Shown one piece after another: positions 1-7,620 of a stretch of 40,215 bases of DNA (within the stretch, counting starts at the first letter, position 1; each line of letters opens with the position of its first letter). Location: the NCBI RefSeq assembly GCF_001468085.1, contig NZ_LNZB01000009.1:1-40215 (forward strand), given 5' to 3'. The notes beneath the pieces are model-generated. The model worked only from the letters and a program-made list of their open reading frames with translations, did not search any database and was not told the DNA's origin. This DNA comes from Legionella waltersii. Its GTDB lineage: Bacteria; Pseudomonadota; Gammaproteobacteria; Legionellales; Legionellaceae. Made by a program: the position numbers and the translations under genes.

Positions 1-40
1 TGTACACATAAAATACTTAAAGTTATTTATAGATGCGGAG

Positions 41-177
41 CACTTTGTGCTTGAAATGCTTACGAAAAACCCCAATCTCTTCGTTAAAGGACATTTTTAA
101 TTCGGTCATTTAGTCCATCTAAATTCCCTCAATAAAAATGTCTTTTGCCTCGACCTTGGGCTTTTGCGTAAGTCCTG
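41..177. repeat. MITE-like palindromic repeat, copy 1
   Basis: The ends form terminal inverted repeats: GCTTACGAAAAACCCC near position 59 and a GGGCTTTTGCGTAAGTCC end near 175. Inner arms GACATTTTT and AAAAATGTC can also pair, so the unit could fold into one long hairpin. The same unit returns near 28.96-29.10 kb in the same orientation, including the flank GTGCTTGAAATGC, and at 7.03-7.15 kb inverted. It carries no gene. It lies just upstream of the carbonic anhydrase start, so it may contribute its 5' leader. I see the family by eye only and do not know a published name for it. Confidence 0.75.
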
Positions 178-208
178 TAATAGATACGAAAGGAATAAAG
201 GAGGCATT

Positions 209-952
209 ATGGATAAGACAGCATTACAAGCGATAACCTTGTTAATTGGTTTATTAAACCTACAACCGTGCATTGCTGAAACGGACCCTGCCAAAATACC
301 AATTCTAGGTAAAACCACTTCACAATCAACACAGCAAAAAATGACGCCTAAACAGGCTCTTCTGAGGCTTAAAGAGGGGAATCAACGATTTTTGAACAAT
401 AGTTTAATAAGAAGAGATTATTTAAAGCAAGCCAAGCTTTCCTCTTATGGGCAATACCCATTTGCGGTTGTATTAAATTGCATGGATTCCCGTAGCGTTC
501 CTGAATTTATTTTTGACCAAGGGCTTGCTGACTTGTTTACTTTGCGTGTTGCTGGCAATGTATTGAATGATGATATTTTAGGTAGCATGGAGTATGCGAC
601 CAAAGTAGTCGGTTCACGTCTCATTGTCGTGTTAGGACATACCTCATGTGGAGCTGTTAGTAGTGCTTGCTCCGGCGTCGAATTGGGGCATATTACGGAC
701 ATTCTTAATAAAATACAGCCACAAGTCAAACCAACCATGAAAAGCATGCAGTTAGACAATTGCAAAGACAACCAATTAATTGACGGCATTGCTAAGGCTA
801 ATGCTTTAGCGGTCATGAAAGAAATTCAAGAAAAAAGCCCGATTATTAAAAACATGGTTGAAAGTGGGCAAATAGGAATTGTTGCTGGAATTCATGACAT
901 TAAAACCGGTAAGGTCATGTTTTTTGAAGACGGCCGATCTGTTCCAGGCTAG
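209..952 (+). CDS. Beta-class carbonic anhydrase, exported
   Basis: This enzyme interconverts CO2 and bicarbonate. The protein of 247 residues has the beta-class zinc site: Cys91 in CMDSR, with the Asp93/Arg95 dyad, then His144 and Cys147 in GHTSCGAV. The first ~23 residues form a hydrophobic signal peptide ending near CIAE, so the enzyme should act in the periplasm. I chose the ATG at 209 because AAAGGAGG sits 5-6 bases upstream; an earlier in-frame start at 164 would bury the signal peptide behind a charged extension. The gene stands alone, convergent with the next gene. Family assignment is secure; export is inferred from the leader. Confidence 0.93.
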   Translation: MDKTALQAITLLIGLLNLQPCIAETDPAKIPILGKTTSQSTQQKMTPKQALLRLKEGNQRFLNNSLIRRDYLKQAKLSSYGQYPFAVVLNCMDSRSVPEFIFDQGLADLFTLRVAGNVLNDDILGSMEYATKVVGSRLIVVLGHTSCGAVSSACSGVELGHITDILNKIQPQVKPTMKSMQLDNCKDNQLIDGIAKANALAVMKEIQEKSPIIKNMVESGQIGIVAGIHDIKTGKVMFFEDGRSVPG

Positions 953-981
953 AGGAGATAGGGAAGCTTGTTTTTAGCCTC

Positions 982-2292
982 CTAAAGCCCGCAAATTTTA
1001 GTTAAAAAGATTGAAATCCCTATTGAACGGACGGAAAAAGTAAACGCTATAATGAGCGCAGTGAATAAGACAAATTTATTTTTTGAGTCATCAAAGTGAA
1101 CGTGACTATAACTTTTTAATTTAGGCTTACTGACTGCAACTAGACCGAACAGAATCGCTAATCCAATAAAGTTAATTGGAATCATAGTACTGATTCCATG
1201 ATATTCCATGGGTTTATTGTCTGCATAACGAGATAAGGGGTAATTAAGGCAAAAAAGTGAGCAAAGCCAAATTGTTGCTGAGATTGATAATGGCTCTTGC
1301 TCATTCATACAACTTGCCCATAAAAGTGCTACGGGAATAAGTAATAGTGGAAAATAATAGGACCAACCTAAAGGACTGAGTATGATCATCAATAGTAGTG
1401 TTAAGCAAAATGCTTGATGATTAACGACATCATCGTCTTTACTTGGGCGAATTAACCATAAATAGACGATGAGATAGATCAATGATAACACGATATAGGT
1501 AGGGGCAATCCAGTTAACTTCATCTAACCAAAAAAAAATGGCATGGAGAAATCCTAATAAAGAAGCATTCCATGAAAAGTGATACCAATACACACCCGTT
1601 AATACCTGAAAAAACTGAGTATAAATTTTAGATCCATAAACGAAAAGAGGCAGTAAGAAGCAACAAAGAATGGTAAGTAGCATCGTAGCAAGGACTGTTT
1701 TTCGATTTTCTTTTAATACAAAGAAAAATAGCAAGCCTGGGAATAATTTTAAGGCAATAATGAACCCCCATAGTAATCCAGCAATATAGTCCGATTTTTT
1801 TAGATAATAGTAGTACCCTAGACTAATAAATAGCATTATTAAACCACCTAATTGATTTAGAAATATATCAAGAAGGTTATGAAATAAAAGAAGGTATACA
1901 AGAAAAAGGCCTAGCCAATATTTCTTTAGGTAGTCCTTTGAAAAAGCAACTCTGAAAGCAAACCAACCGCCAAATAAGGTCATTACTAATGAAGTCGTCA
2001 TCCATATCCATAGAGCAGCTGTGTAACTACAAAAAGTTAGTGGGTAGAAGAGTATATAGATGATAGGGGGGTTAATATTAATGGTTGTATGGCGAACTAA
2101 CTGTGAGTATTTCACCACTAGTGAAAGATAAGGATTATTGCCATGCCTTGCAGCTACTGATGAAGCGTAAAAACTAGTAAAATCTGAAAGGTATTCACAA
2201 CTGAATATCCCGTAGAAAAGATAGCAATAAACACAGACTGTAACAATAAATACAAAAGTTCTAACGTAGAAATAGTTAAAATGAGAGTCCAT
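982..2292 (-). CDS. Multi-pass membrane glycosyltransferase, GT87/DUF2029-like
   Basis: The product of 436 residues is almost entirely hydrophobic, with roughly ten membrane segments. Its first loop has the pattern typical of polyprenyl-phosphate-dependent mannosyltransferase-like proteins of the GT87/DUF2029 group: an Asp in SDFTSFYASS, then GNNPY, then NPPIIYILFYPL before the next helix. Further on, the GLLWGFIIALKLFPGLLF segment also fits that family, where a lysine precedes the LFPGL turn. Such enzymes move sugars from lipid carriers on the outer face of the inner membrane. The acceptor cannot be read from the sequence. It stands alone, with 29 bases between its stop and that of the convergent carbonic anhydrase. 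Confidence 0.72.
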   Translation of the reverse strand: MDSHFNYFYVRTFVFIVTVCVYCYLFYGIFSCEYLSDFTSFYASSVAARHGNNPYLSLVVKYSQLVRHTTININPPIIYILFYPLTFCSYTAALWIWMTTSLVMTLFGGWFAFRVAFSKDYLKKYWLGLFLVYLLLFHNLLDIFLNQLGGLIMLFISLGYYYYLKKSDYIAGLLWGFIIALKLFPGLLFFFVLKENRKTVLATMLLTILCCFLLPLFVYGSKIYTQFFQVLTGVYWYHFSWNASLLGFLHAIFFWLDEVNWIAPTYIVLSLIYLIVYLWLIRPSKDDDVVNHQAFCLTLLLMIILSPLGWSYYFPLLLIPVALLWASCMNEQEPLSISATIWLCSLFCLNYPLSRYADNKPMEYHGISTMIPINFIGLAILFGLVAVSKPKLKSYSHVHFDDSKNKFVLFTALIIAFTFSVRSIGISIFLTKICGL

Positions 2293-2366
2293 GAGCTGTA
2301 TCCATAGTAGTTAACAGCATTCTACACCGGTCATCAACAACTGTCATTTAGGCTGAACAATAGTGA

Positions 2367-2395
2367 TTGATCGATAGCAATAGTGGATGTAATAT
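2367..2395 (+). promoter_or_regulatory. Sigma70-like promoter for the 76-residue protein
   Basis: TTGATC and TAATAT hexamers are separated by 17 bases, and the start codon lies 27 bases after the -10 box. Each hexamer matches consensus at four of six positions. This is a reading by eye. Confidence 0.4.
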
Positions 2396-2422
2396 CTGTC
2401 AATTAAGTTAAAAGAGGCCAAT

Positions 2423-2653
2423 ATGTTTTCGAAGAAATCAACCCATGATTTTACTGCTCAGGATTTTCTGAATGTCATTAATAACTTAAAGGCTCAACAA
2501 GAGTTAGTTAAACGTCGATTGGAAGATCGCTCTATGTCTCAAGAGACTGCCGAAGAGGAGCAAAAACGCTTATCCAAGCTTATTACTGCTTATACTAAAA
2601 ATCTAGATGATGCATTAAGTGCTGAACAATCGAATACTTTACAATTTGGTTAA
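2423..2653 (+). CDS. Small helical protein of unknown function
   Basis: I do not recognise this protein of 76 residues. It is hydrophilic, with no signal peptide or membrane segment. The middle (about residues 15-65) is rich in Glu, Lys, Gln and Leu with heptad-like spacing, so a short coiled coil or helical hairpin is likely. A purine-rich AAAAGAGG stretch precedes the ATG at a normal distance, and a plausible promoter lies upstream. The gene stands alone between two minus-strand genes. Small acidic helical proteins of this kind can be regulators or chaperones, but nothing here shows which. Confidence 0.7.
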   Translation: MFSKKSTHDFTAQDFLNVINNLKAQQELVKRRLEDRSMSQETAEEEQKRLSKLITAYTKNLDDALSAEQSNTLQFG

Positions 2654-2755
2654 ACCCTATAAGAGAAACTTTATTTAAATTTTAAATGAAAAATGGATGT
2701 GCCAGTCTCAGTTCGACAGTTGCTAAATCTGCGACACAACGTTACTGGGCTGACT

Positions 2756-3997
2756 TCATCTTGTGTATGTTATTGATTCATCCTGTTCATGGACAAATGG
2801 GGCTTTTTCTAGAGAGCCTCCTTTATCCACGTAAGCAAATGCTTGTGTAAAATCGCGTAACTCCATCTCAAAAGTAGAGCTTTTCGTAGAACTTATCGAA
2901 AGCTTCGACTGACCTGTTTTGGGATCTATTTTTTCAGTAGAATGCCTCCCGCCGGAGAGAAAAAGATGAGAAAACCAAGAGCGATTCTCGGGATATGGGT
3001 TACGTAGTACAACAAATTTTCTATGGGTTTCTGGATTTTCTCTAACTCCTACGATGGCATAAGAGTGTTCCATAATGATCCCACTAGGAGGGTTTGGTTT
3101 AGGATCAGTGACTAAAGGCTCTTGATTTACAATGGCAGTTTTCATTTCAGAAAATAAGCGTTCTTCATCATCGCTGTAACTATTCCGAGAGGGAAGTATT
3201 TTATTCGTATTTAACCATCCTACGACCGCTTGGATGGCTTCTTTGGGACAGGTGGCTGCGTGCTTCTTCTCCATCTTATGAATGTGCGCCTCAAATTTTT
3301 CAATGGTTAATGGGTGAGTGTTTAACAATTGCTCCCAACCGCTCTTATTTTGTTTAACCCAGGTCCACCAAGCTGATAAAAGTTGTTCATTACCCTTAAA
3401 AATATGCTTGACCATATTGTCTTTGCTAGCGGACTTATCAAAAGGACGTAATAAAAAAATCAAAGCGTAAACATCTGTTCCAGAACAGCCACAAATGTTT
3501 TTTTTATACAGATCTTTCAATTTATTTTGTGATTGATACGGGAGCGAAAGACTTTCTGAAGAGCCACCAATAAAAGTTTCCAGTGCTTTGGAACTTTTTC
3601 CACCTTCCAACGCTTTGTTGTAATCTCCCGTTTTAAAGGCTGTATAGGCTTTTTCAAGATACCTGACCCATGTGGGGCCACTGCTTAGAAGTCCGGATGA
3701 AGTAGGCAATGTTTTGTCTATCGTAATCCATTGAGGTTTACGATAATCATCATAAAACAACACATGAATTTTATCGTCCTTCTCGACCATATGTTTCCGG
3801 ATAAATTTCTCACCTTCAGGCAGAGCAAGAACAGAGTTAATTGTTGACAATAGAAAGCAATCTCCTGTGCGTCCACCTTGAGAGATTTGGCTTGAGGTTA
3901 ATTTATCAGGATAAAGAGGAGTCGTATCTCTTTTATGCACTACTGGTTTACCTGAATATTTTCCAACAGGATCTTTTAGGTGTTTTGACTTGGCCAT
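2756..3997 (-). CDS. Calpain-like (C2 family) cysteine protease, effector candidate
   Basis: This 413-residue protein carries the full calpain catalytic signature: Cys47 in QGGRTGDCFLLS, His311 in MEHSYAIVGV and Asn333 in LRNPYPENRSW. Between Cys and His there is the family's WVRYLEKAYTAF segment and the Gly-Gly plus ALETFIGG stretch, which strengthens the call. There is no signal peptide or calcium-binding domain. Between roughly residues 190 and 300 a helical insertion separates the two halves of the core. I chose the ATG at 3997 because AAAGGG lies about nine bases upstream; a TTG at 4036 is also open. Bacterial calpain-like proteins in intracellular pathogens are often translocated, and the C-terminus (EQDESITYTR) is polar and acidic, but secretion is inference. 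Confidence 0.85.
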   Translation of the reverse strand: MAKSKHLKDPVGKYSGKPVVHKRDTTPLYPDKLTSSQISQGGRTGDCFLLSTINSVLALPEGEKFIRKHMVEKDDKIHVLFYDDYRKPQWITIDKTLPTSSGLLSSGPTWVRYLEKAYTAFKTGDYNKALEGGKSSKALETFIGGSSESLSLPYQSQNKLKDLYKKNICGCSGTDVYALIFLLRPFDKSASKDNMVKHIFKGNEQLLSAWWTWVKQNKSGWEQLLNTHPLTIEKFEAHIHKMEKKHAATCPKEAIQAVVGWLNTNKILPSRNSYSDDEERLFSEMKTAIVNQEPLVTDPKPNPPSGIIMEHSYAIVGVRENPETHRKFVVLRNPYPENRSWFSHLFLSGGRHSTEKIDPKTGQSKLSISSTKSSTFEMELRDFTQAFAYVDKGGSLEKAPFVHEQDESITYTR

Positions 3998-4101
3998 AGC
4001 GATACCCTTTGGGTTTGTGGCTAACACAATAAGCAATTAGGTTTTGTATAGTTTAATTATAGGACATTAATCAGGCATGAAATTGAACAGCTATTTGGGA
4101 T

Positions 4102-4136
4102 TTTTTGCCTCGACCTCAGGGGGGTGCCTAAGTCCC
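4102..4136. repeat. Fragment of the MITE-like repeat
   Basis: TTTTTTGCCTCGACCTC followed by GCCTAAGTCCC matches the right end of copy 1 with several changes. The rest of the unit is missing. It sits in the 396-base gap between the calpain-like gene and the oxygenase; apart from this fragment and a possible promoter I see nothing else in that gap. Confidence 0.5.
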
Positions 4137-4155
4137 GGCGGTGTAGAGCTAAATT

Positions 4156-4186
4156 TTGTTTACTTTTTAAAAACTATATGTATAAT
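4156..4186 (+). promoter_or_regulatory. Possible promoter upstream of the oxygenase-exporter pair
   Basis: A perfect TATAAT lies at 4181-4186. The only -35 candidate, TTGTTT, is 19 bases upstream, which is long. The start codon is about 200 bases downstream, so a long leader or another promoter is possible. Confidence 0.25.
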
Positions 4187-4393
4187 TTATCGTCTTTGTG
4201 TGTGTCCGGAATAACTGTTGGGTTAAAAATATTCATTTGGTAAAAAGAAATCCACTAATTAAATTTAAATCTAAAAGCCCCTGAAATTTTCATACATCGA
4301 AAAATGATTTAAATCGGATTAAAACCTCATAAGTGTAGTCACTGAGGGTAAGGTAGCGAACAAACAGTAAACACCTGATTAAAGGATAAAGAC

Positions 4394-5401
4394 ATGATAA
4401 AATTTGAAAATCAAATACCTGTTATTGATGTGTCATCATTGGCGGAAGCAAAATCCATTGATGAACTTCGCACCTTAGCTAGAAGAGTCTATGAAGTCTA
4501 TTCGAACATCGGCTTCGCTTACATTGTTAATCACGGTATTTCGCAATCACTTTTCGATAGAATATTTGAACAATCACGATTGTTCCATCATCTGCCTGAA
4601 GAAGAAAAGATGAAGATCGTGCAAAATGAGTTCTTTCGTGGTTACATGCCTTTTGCTACTTCTACCTTAAAAGTTTCCACTCTAGGGAAAGCAGTAAAAC
4701 CAAATCAAAGTGCCGCTTTTATTTTAATGCATGATGTAGACCAAGCCGATCCTGATTACATCAAAGGGATTAACCTTGCAGGCCCTAATCAGTGGCCCTC
4801 TGAAGAATTATTACCTGATTTCAAACCAACCTTGTTGCATTACCGCGAAGAAATGACTGTATTGTTAAAAAATCTCATTCGGCTTTTTGCACTTTCTCTC
4901 AATCAAAATTATTATGCTTTTGATCAATATTTCTACAAGCCAACCAACTATTTGAGACTTCAATATTATGCTCCACAGCCTGATATTATTCCTGAAGAGC
5001 AATATGGAATAGCGCCACACACTGATTATGGGTTTTTAACTTTATTGACCCAAGATAATGTGGGTGGTTTACAAGTTCTCTGTCAAGATACTGGTAACTG
5101 GATAGACGTTCCTCCACTCGAGGGTGGCGTTATTGTAAATACTGGAGATATGCTACGACGTGTAAGTGATGACACTATCATTTCAACACCTCATCGTGTT
5201 ATCAATACATCAGGCCGAGAAAGATACTCAATTCCATTTTTCTTTGAGCCTAATATGCATTCCATGATTTCACCTTTAAATCTCCTCAAACAACCAGGTA
5301 GAGCACCTCATCCGACCATTGAATATGCTGACTACATTATGGAGCGGATTCAAGGAAATTATGACATTGGTGCTAAAAAGGAAGAAAACCTGACTCGTTA
5401 A
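4394..5401 (+). CDS. Fe(II)/2-oxoglutarate-dependent oxygenase, isopenicillin N synthase-like
   Basis: The 335-residue protein has the two-part layout of the isopenicillin N synthase/plant DIOX group: an N-terminal DIOX_N region (PVIDVSSL through the VNHGIS motif at about 46-50) and a C-terminal jelly roll. Iron ligands are His209 and Asp211 in PHTDYGFLTLL and His267 in TPHRVI; Arg277 and Ser279 in RYSIPFF would hold 2-oxoglutarate. Enzymes of this group hydroxylate, desaturate or cyclise small molecules; the substrate cannot be read from sequence. A SD-like AAAGGATAAAG precedes the ATG. An MFS exporter begins 57 bases downstream on the same strand, which suggests that the enzyme's product is exported. 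Confidence 0.9.
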   Translation: MIKFENQIPVIDVSSLAEAKSIDELRTLARRVYEVYSNIGFAYIVNHGISQSLFDRIFEQSRLFHHLPEEEKMKIVQNEFFRGYMPFATSTLKVSTLGKAVKPNQSAAFILMHDVDQADPDYIKGINLAGPNQWPSEELLPDFKPTLLHYREEMTVLLKNLIRLFALSLNQNYYAFDQYFYKPTNYLRLQYYAPQPDIIPEEQYGIAPHTDYGFLTLLTQDNVGGLQVLCQDTGNWIDVPPLEGGVIVNTGDMLRRVSDDTIISTPHRVINTSGRERYSIPFFFEPNMHSMISPLNLLKQPGRAPHPTIEYADYIMERIQGNYDIGAKKEENLTR

Positions 5402-5458
5402 GGGTGGTTCTTAAAAAATTGACCTCAGTGAATATTAATTAAAGAAAGAAGGCCTCGC

Positions 5459-6667
5459 ATGGAAAATACTTTACCTCAAAGTCAAATTAGAGAATATTTG
5501 CCTTTATACGCAGTCATATTGTTAGGATTTTTAGGGTATGCATTAACGATCACGTTATTTATTCCAATGCTGATGGATTCTAACTTTTCTTTGCTGCCTT
5601 CTGATGCATCAACCTCGGTGAGGGTATCACTTTCTGGGTTGTTGTTAGCGATGTACCCACTTGGACAATTCTTCGGTTCTCCCATTATTGGAAATTTATC
5701 AGACCAATATGGGAGGAAACGAGTGTTAGTCCTGAGTTTAATTGCATGTACATTCGGTTTTTTTGGTATGGCATTGAGTATTCAATTTCATGTATTGAAT
5801 TTATTGTTTTTGAGCTCTTTTTTAACTGGATTGTTTGAGTCAAACATGGCTATTTCACAATCGGTTATTGCTGATAGAACTCAAGATTCTGCATTAAAAA
5901 CCAAATTAATTGGATATGGATACTCCGCTTGTAGCTTAGGTTATATCATTGGTCCTCTACTTGCTGGAAACACGCTAAGCTATAGCACGCCATTTTTTAT
6001 AGTCGCACTTTTTGTGCCTTTATTAGCGGTCTGGATTTATTATAGTTTTGGTGATGACTTTGTACCGAATACGAAAACCAAAATTAATTTTACAAAATCG
6101 ATTATTTCAATTAAATCCATATTTCATAACTCATCGATACGAAAAATATACTTTATTAATTTTCTAATTTTCTTTTCAGTACAAGGCTTATATCGGGTTG
6201 TTCCTTTGTATATTGAAGATACATGGGATATTTCTTTGCATACTTTTTCATTGCTTATTTCTTTCGTATCGTTGATGTGCTTTATTGCAAATTTACTGCT
6301 ACTAAATAAACTAGCTACTCGATTTTCAACGAAGGTTTTATTGGGAGGTCTGCTTATTGTCAGTAGTCTTTCTGTTTTGTTAATCATAGTGCCAGATAAC
6401 TTCAATTGGATATGGCTCACCTACGGTTGTGCAGTAATTCCAACGATCATGATGTTACCAACATGTACGACTTGGCTGTCTGAACATGTTTCTTCTCAGG
6501 AACAAGGACAAGTACTGGGTAATAATCAAGCCTTATTAGTTCTTGGTGAGTCAACTTCTGCTGCTTTAGGTGGGGTAGTTGCAGCCATCATGGTACCGTT
6601 ACCTATTGTAATGACAGCAGTTATTTTGTTAATGACTGGGTTTTTAGTATTGCGTGATAAATCCTAA
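5459..6667 (+). CDS. MFS efflux transporter, DHA1 type
   Basis: This 402-residue protein has twelve predicted membrane segments. Motif A of the major facilitator superfamily, GNLSDQYGRKRVL, lies between helices 2 and 3 at about residues 76-88, as expected for the proton-driven DHA1 drug or metabolite exporters of the TetA/Bcr type. The conserved GYSACSLGYIIGPLLAG stretch in helix 5 matches motif C, an antiporter hallmark. It follows the oxygenase by 57 bases with an AAAGAAGG-like ribosome site before the ATG, so the two are probably co-transcribed. Export of the oxygenase's product, or resistance to a related compound, is inferred from this pairing only. Confidence 0.87.
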   Translation: MENTLPQSQIREYLPLYAVILLGFLGYALTITLFIPMLMDSNFSLLPSDASTSVRVSLSGLLLAMYPLGQFFGSPIIGNLSDQYGRKRVLVLSLIACTFGFFGMALSIQFHVLNLLFLSSFLTGLFESNMAISQSVIADRTQDSALKTKLIGYGYSACSLGYIIGPLLAGNTLSYSTPFFIVALFVPLLAVWIYYSFGDDFVPNTKTKINFTKSIISIKSIFHNSSIRKIYFINFLIFFSVQGLYRVVPLYIEDTWDISLHTFSLLISFVSLMCFIANLLLLNKLATRFSTKVLLGGLLIVSSLSVLLIIVPDNFNWIWLTYGCAVIPTIMMLPTCTTWLSEHVSSQEQGQVLGNNQALLVLGESTSAALGGVVAAIMVPLPIVMTAVILLMTGFLVLRDKS

Positions 6668-6705
6668 GTTCATGCAAATCGATTTGATTTTCATTGAGTT
6701 GAAAA

Positions 6706-6724
6706 AGGGTGGTTAATCCACCCT
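6706..6724 (-). terminator. Rho-independent terminator of the small Cys-rich gene
   Basis: A 7-base stem (AGGGTGG/CCACCCT) with a TTAAT loop is followed, on the minus strand, by TTTTTC. It begins 14 bases after the stop codon of the 50-residue gene. On the plus strand no T-run follows, so it should not stop the MFS transcript. Confidence 0.75.
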
Positions 6725-6737
6725 GAAGCAGAGAAAT

Positions 6738-6890
6738 TTAGTACCACCAGGCATTATACCCTCTAAATGGACAGGTCCTCCCCTCGACTTGACAACAATG
6801 TCCATGACCATCCGAGCAACACATGGTTTCACAGGCGCATAAATTTAAACTTGCTATTACGATGAGGAGGATGAGCCGTATCTTGTTCAT
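6738..6890 (-). CDS. Small secreted Cys-rich peptide of 50 residues
   Basis: The product begins MNKIRLILLIVIASLNLCAC, a clear signal sequence. LCAC resembles a weak lipobox, so it may be a small lipoprotein. The mature part of about 30 residues is dense in Cys and His (CC, HGHCC, TCPFRG) and ends in NAWWY. Seven cysteines lie in the whole product. A matching terminator directly after the stop supports a real transcription unit. I do not recognise a family; metal binding or disulfide-rich structure is plausible. The ribosome site is weak (GAGAA). Confidence 0.6.
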   Translation of the reverse strand: MNKIRLILLIVIASLNLCACETMCCSDGHGHCCQVEGRTCPFRGYNAWWY

Positions 6891-7026
6891 TGTTGTTCTC
6901 ATTGTGTTGTTCAGCATACCCTATTCAAAGTATAGAATAAGATGAATGGCTTATAAAAATTATTTTGCTATTTCATCCATCGTTCTTTATTCTTAAAAAT
7001 TAGTGAGCATGATGGTTTTACTAACA

Positions 7027-7147
7027 GGACTTACGAAAAAACCAAAGGTTGAGGCAAAAGACATTGTAAATGAGGGAGTTTAGATGGACTAAATGACCGA
7101 ATTCACAATGTCTTTTAACGAAGAGATTAGGGTTTTTCGTAAGTCTT
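7027..7147. repeat. MITE-like palindromic repeat, copy 3 (inverted)
   Basis: The ends are GGACTTACGAAAAAACC and GGTTTTTCGTAAGTCTT. The inner arms read GACATTGT and ACAATGTC, so their pairing is kept although the bases differ from copy 1. Orientation is opposite to copies 1 and 4. The element sits between the small Cys-rich gene and the pilus locus, about 60 bases before the first pilin gene. The remaining sequence of the 6891-7209 gap shows nothing I can name. Confidence 0.75.
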
Positions 7148-7209
7148 GACTAAATCTAGTCTTTTCGTGAGCTCGAATAGAGTCGTTAAATTAAAACTTG
7201 GAATAATTA

Positions 7210-7620
7210 GTGAAGAAGATTATAAAAGGATTTACTTTACTTGAGCTGATTGTTGTAATGCTTGTCATCAGTATTCTTTTAATTAGCGTTCAAATGAGTA
7301 TGCCTTCATCGGCAAATTATAATTTATCCTCTGTGACAGACCGCATCAGAACAGACCTACGCTACACTAATTTGTTGGCTTTAAGTTTAAATCAAAGCTA
7401 TAGCATTGTTTTTTCGGCAAACAGCTATTCCATCTCGCCAGATCCACCAAGTGGACCCTATTCGGTGACAATGCCTTCTGGAGTGACCTTATCGACTGTT
7501 ACTGTTACGTTTGATTCCATGGGAACTCCAAATGCTCCTGCAAGTATCGCGATTACAGCGTCTGGGGTAGGGACAAATACATTGACAGTAACCGCTGAAA
7601 CGGGGTTTGTGAATGGCTAA
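7210..7620 (+). CDS. Minor pilin, GspH/FimT/MshC-like
   Basis: The product of 136 residues starts MKKIIKGFTLLELIVVML, a type IV prepilin leader: a short basic segment, Gly before the cleavage site, Phe at +1, Glu at +5 and a hydrophobic helix. After cleavage by prepilin peptidase it would enter the pilus from the inner membrane. The rest (TDRIRTDLRYTNLLALSLNQSY) follows the GspH/FimT layout, and a Ser/Thr-rich beta region ends the protein. Translation starts at GTG with only a weak TTGGA upstream. It is the first gene of the pilus locus and overlaps the next by eight bases. Confidence 0.8.
   Translation: MKKIIKGFTLLELIVVMLVISILLISVQMSMPSSANYNLSSVTDRIRTDLRYTNLLALSLNQSYSIVFSANSYSISPDPPSGPYSVTMPSGVTLSTVTVTFDSMGTPNAPASIAITASGVGTNTLTVTAETGFVNG

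Noticed and set aside
946..980. Weak hairpin between the carbonic anhydrase and glycosyltransferase genes
   Set aside because: The possible stem (GGCTA/TAGCC) is five bases with a loop of about 25; not a credible terminator.
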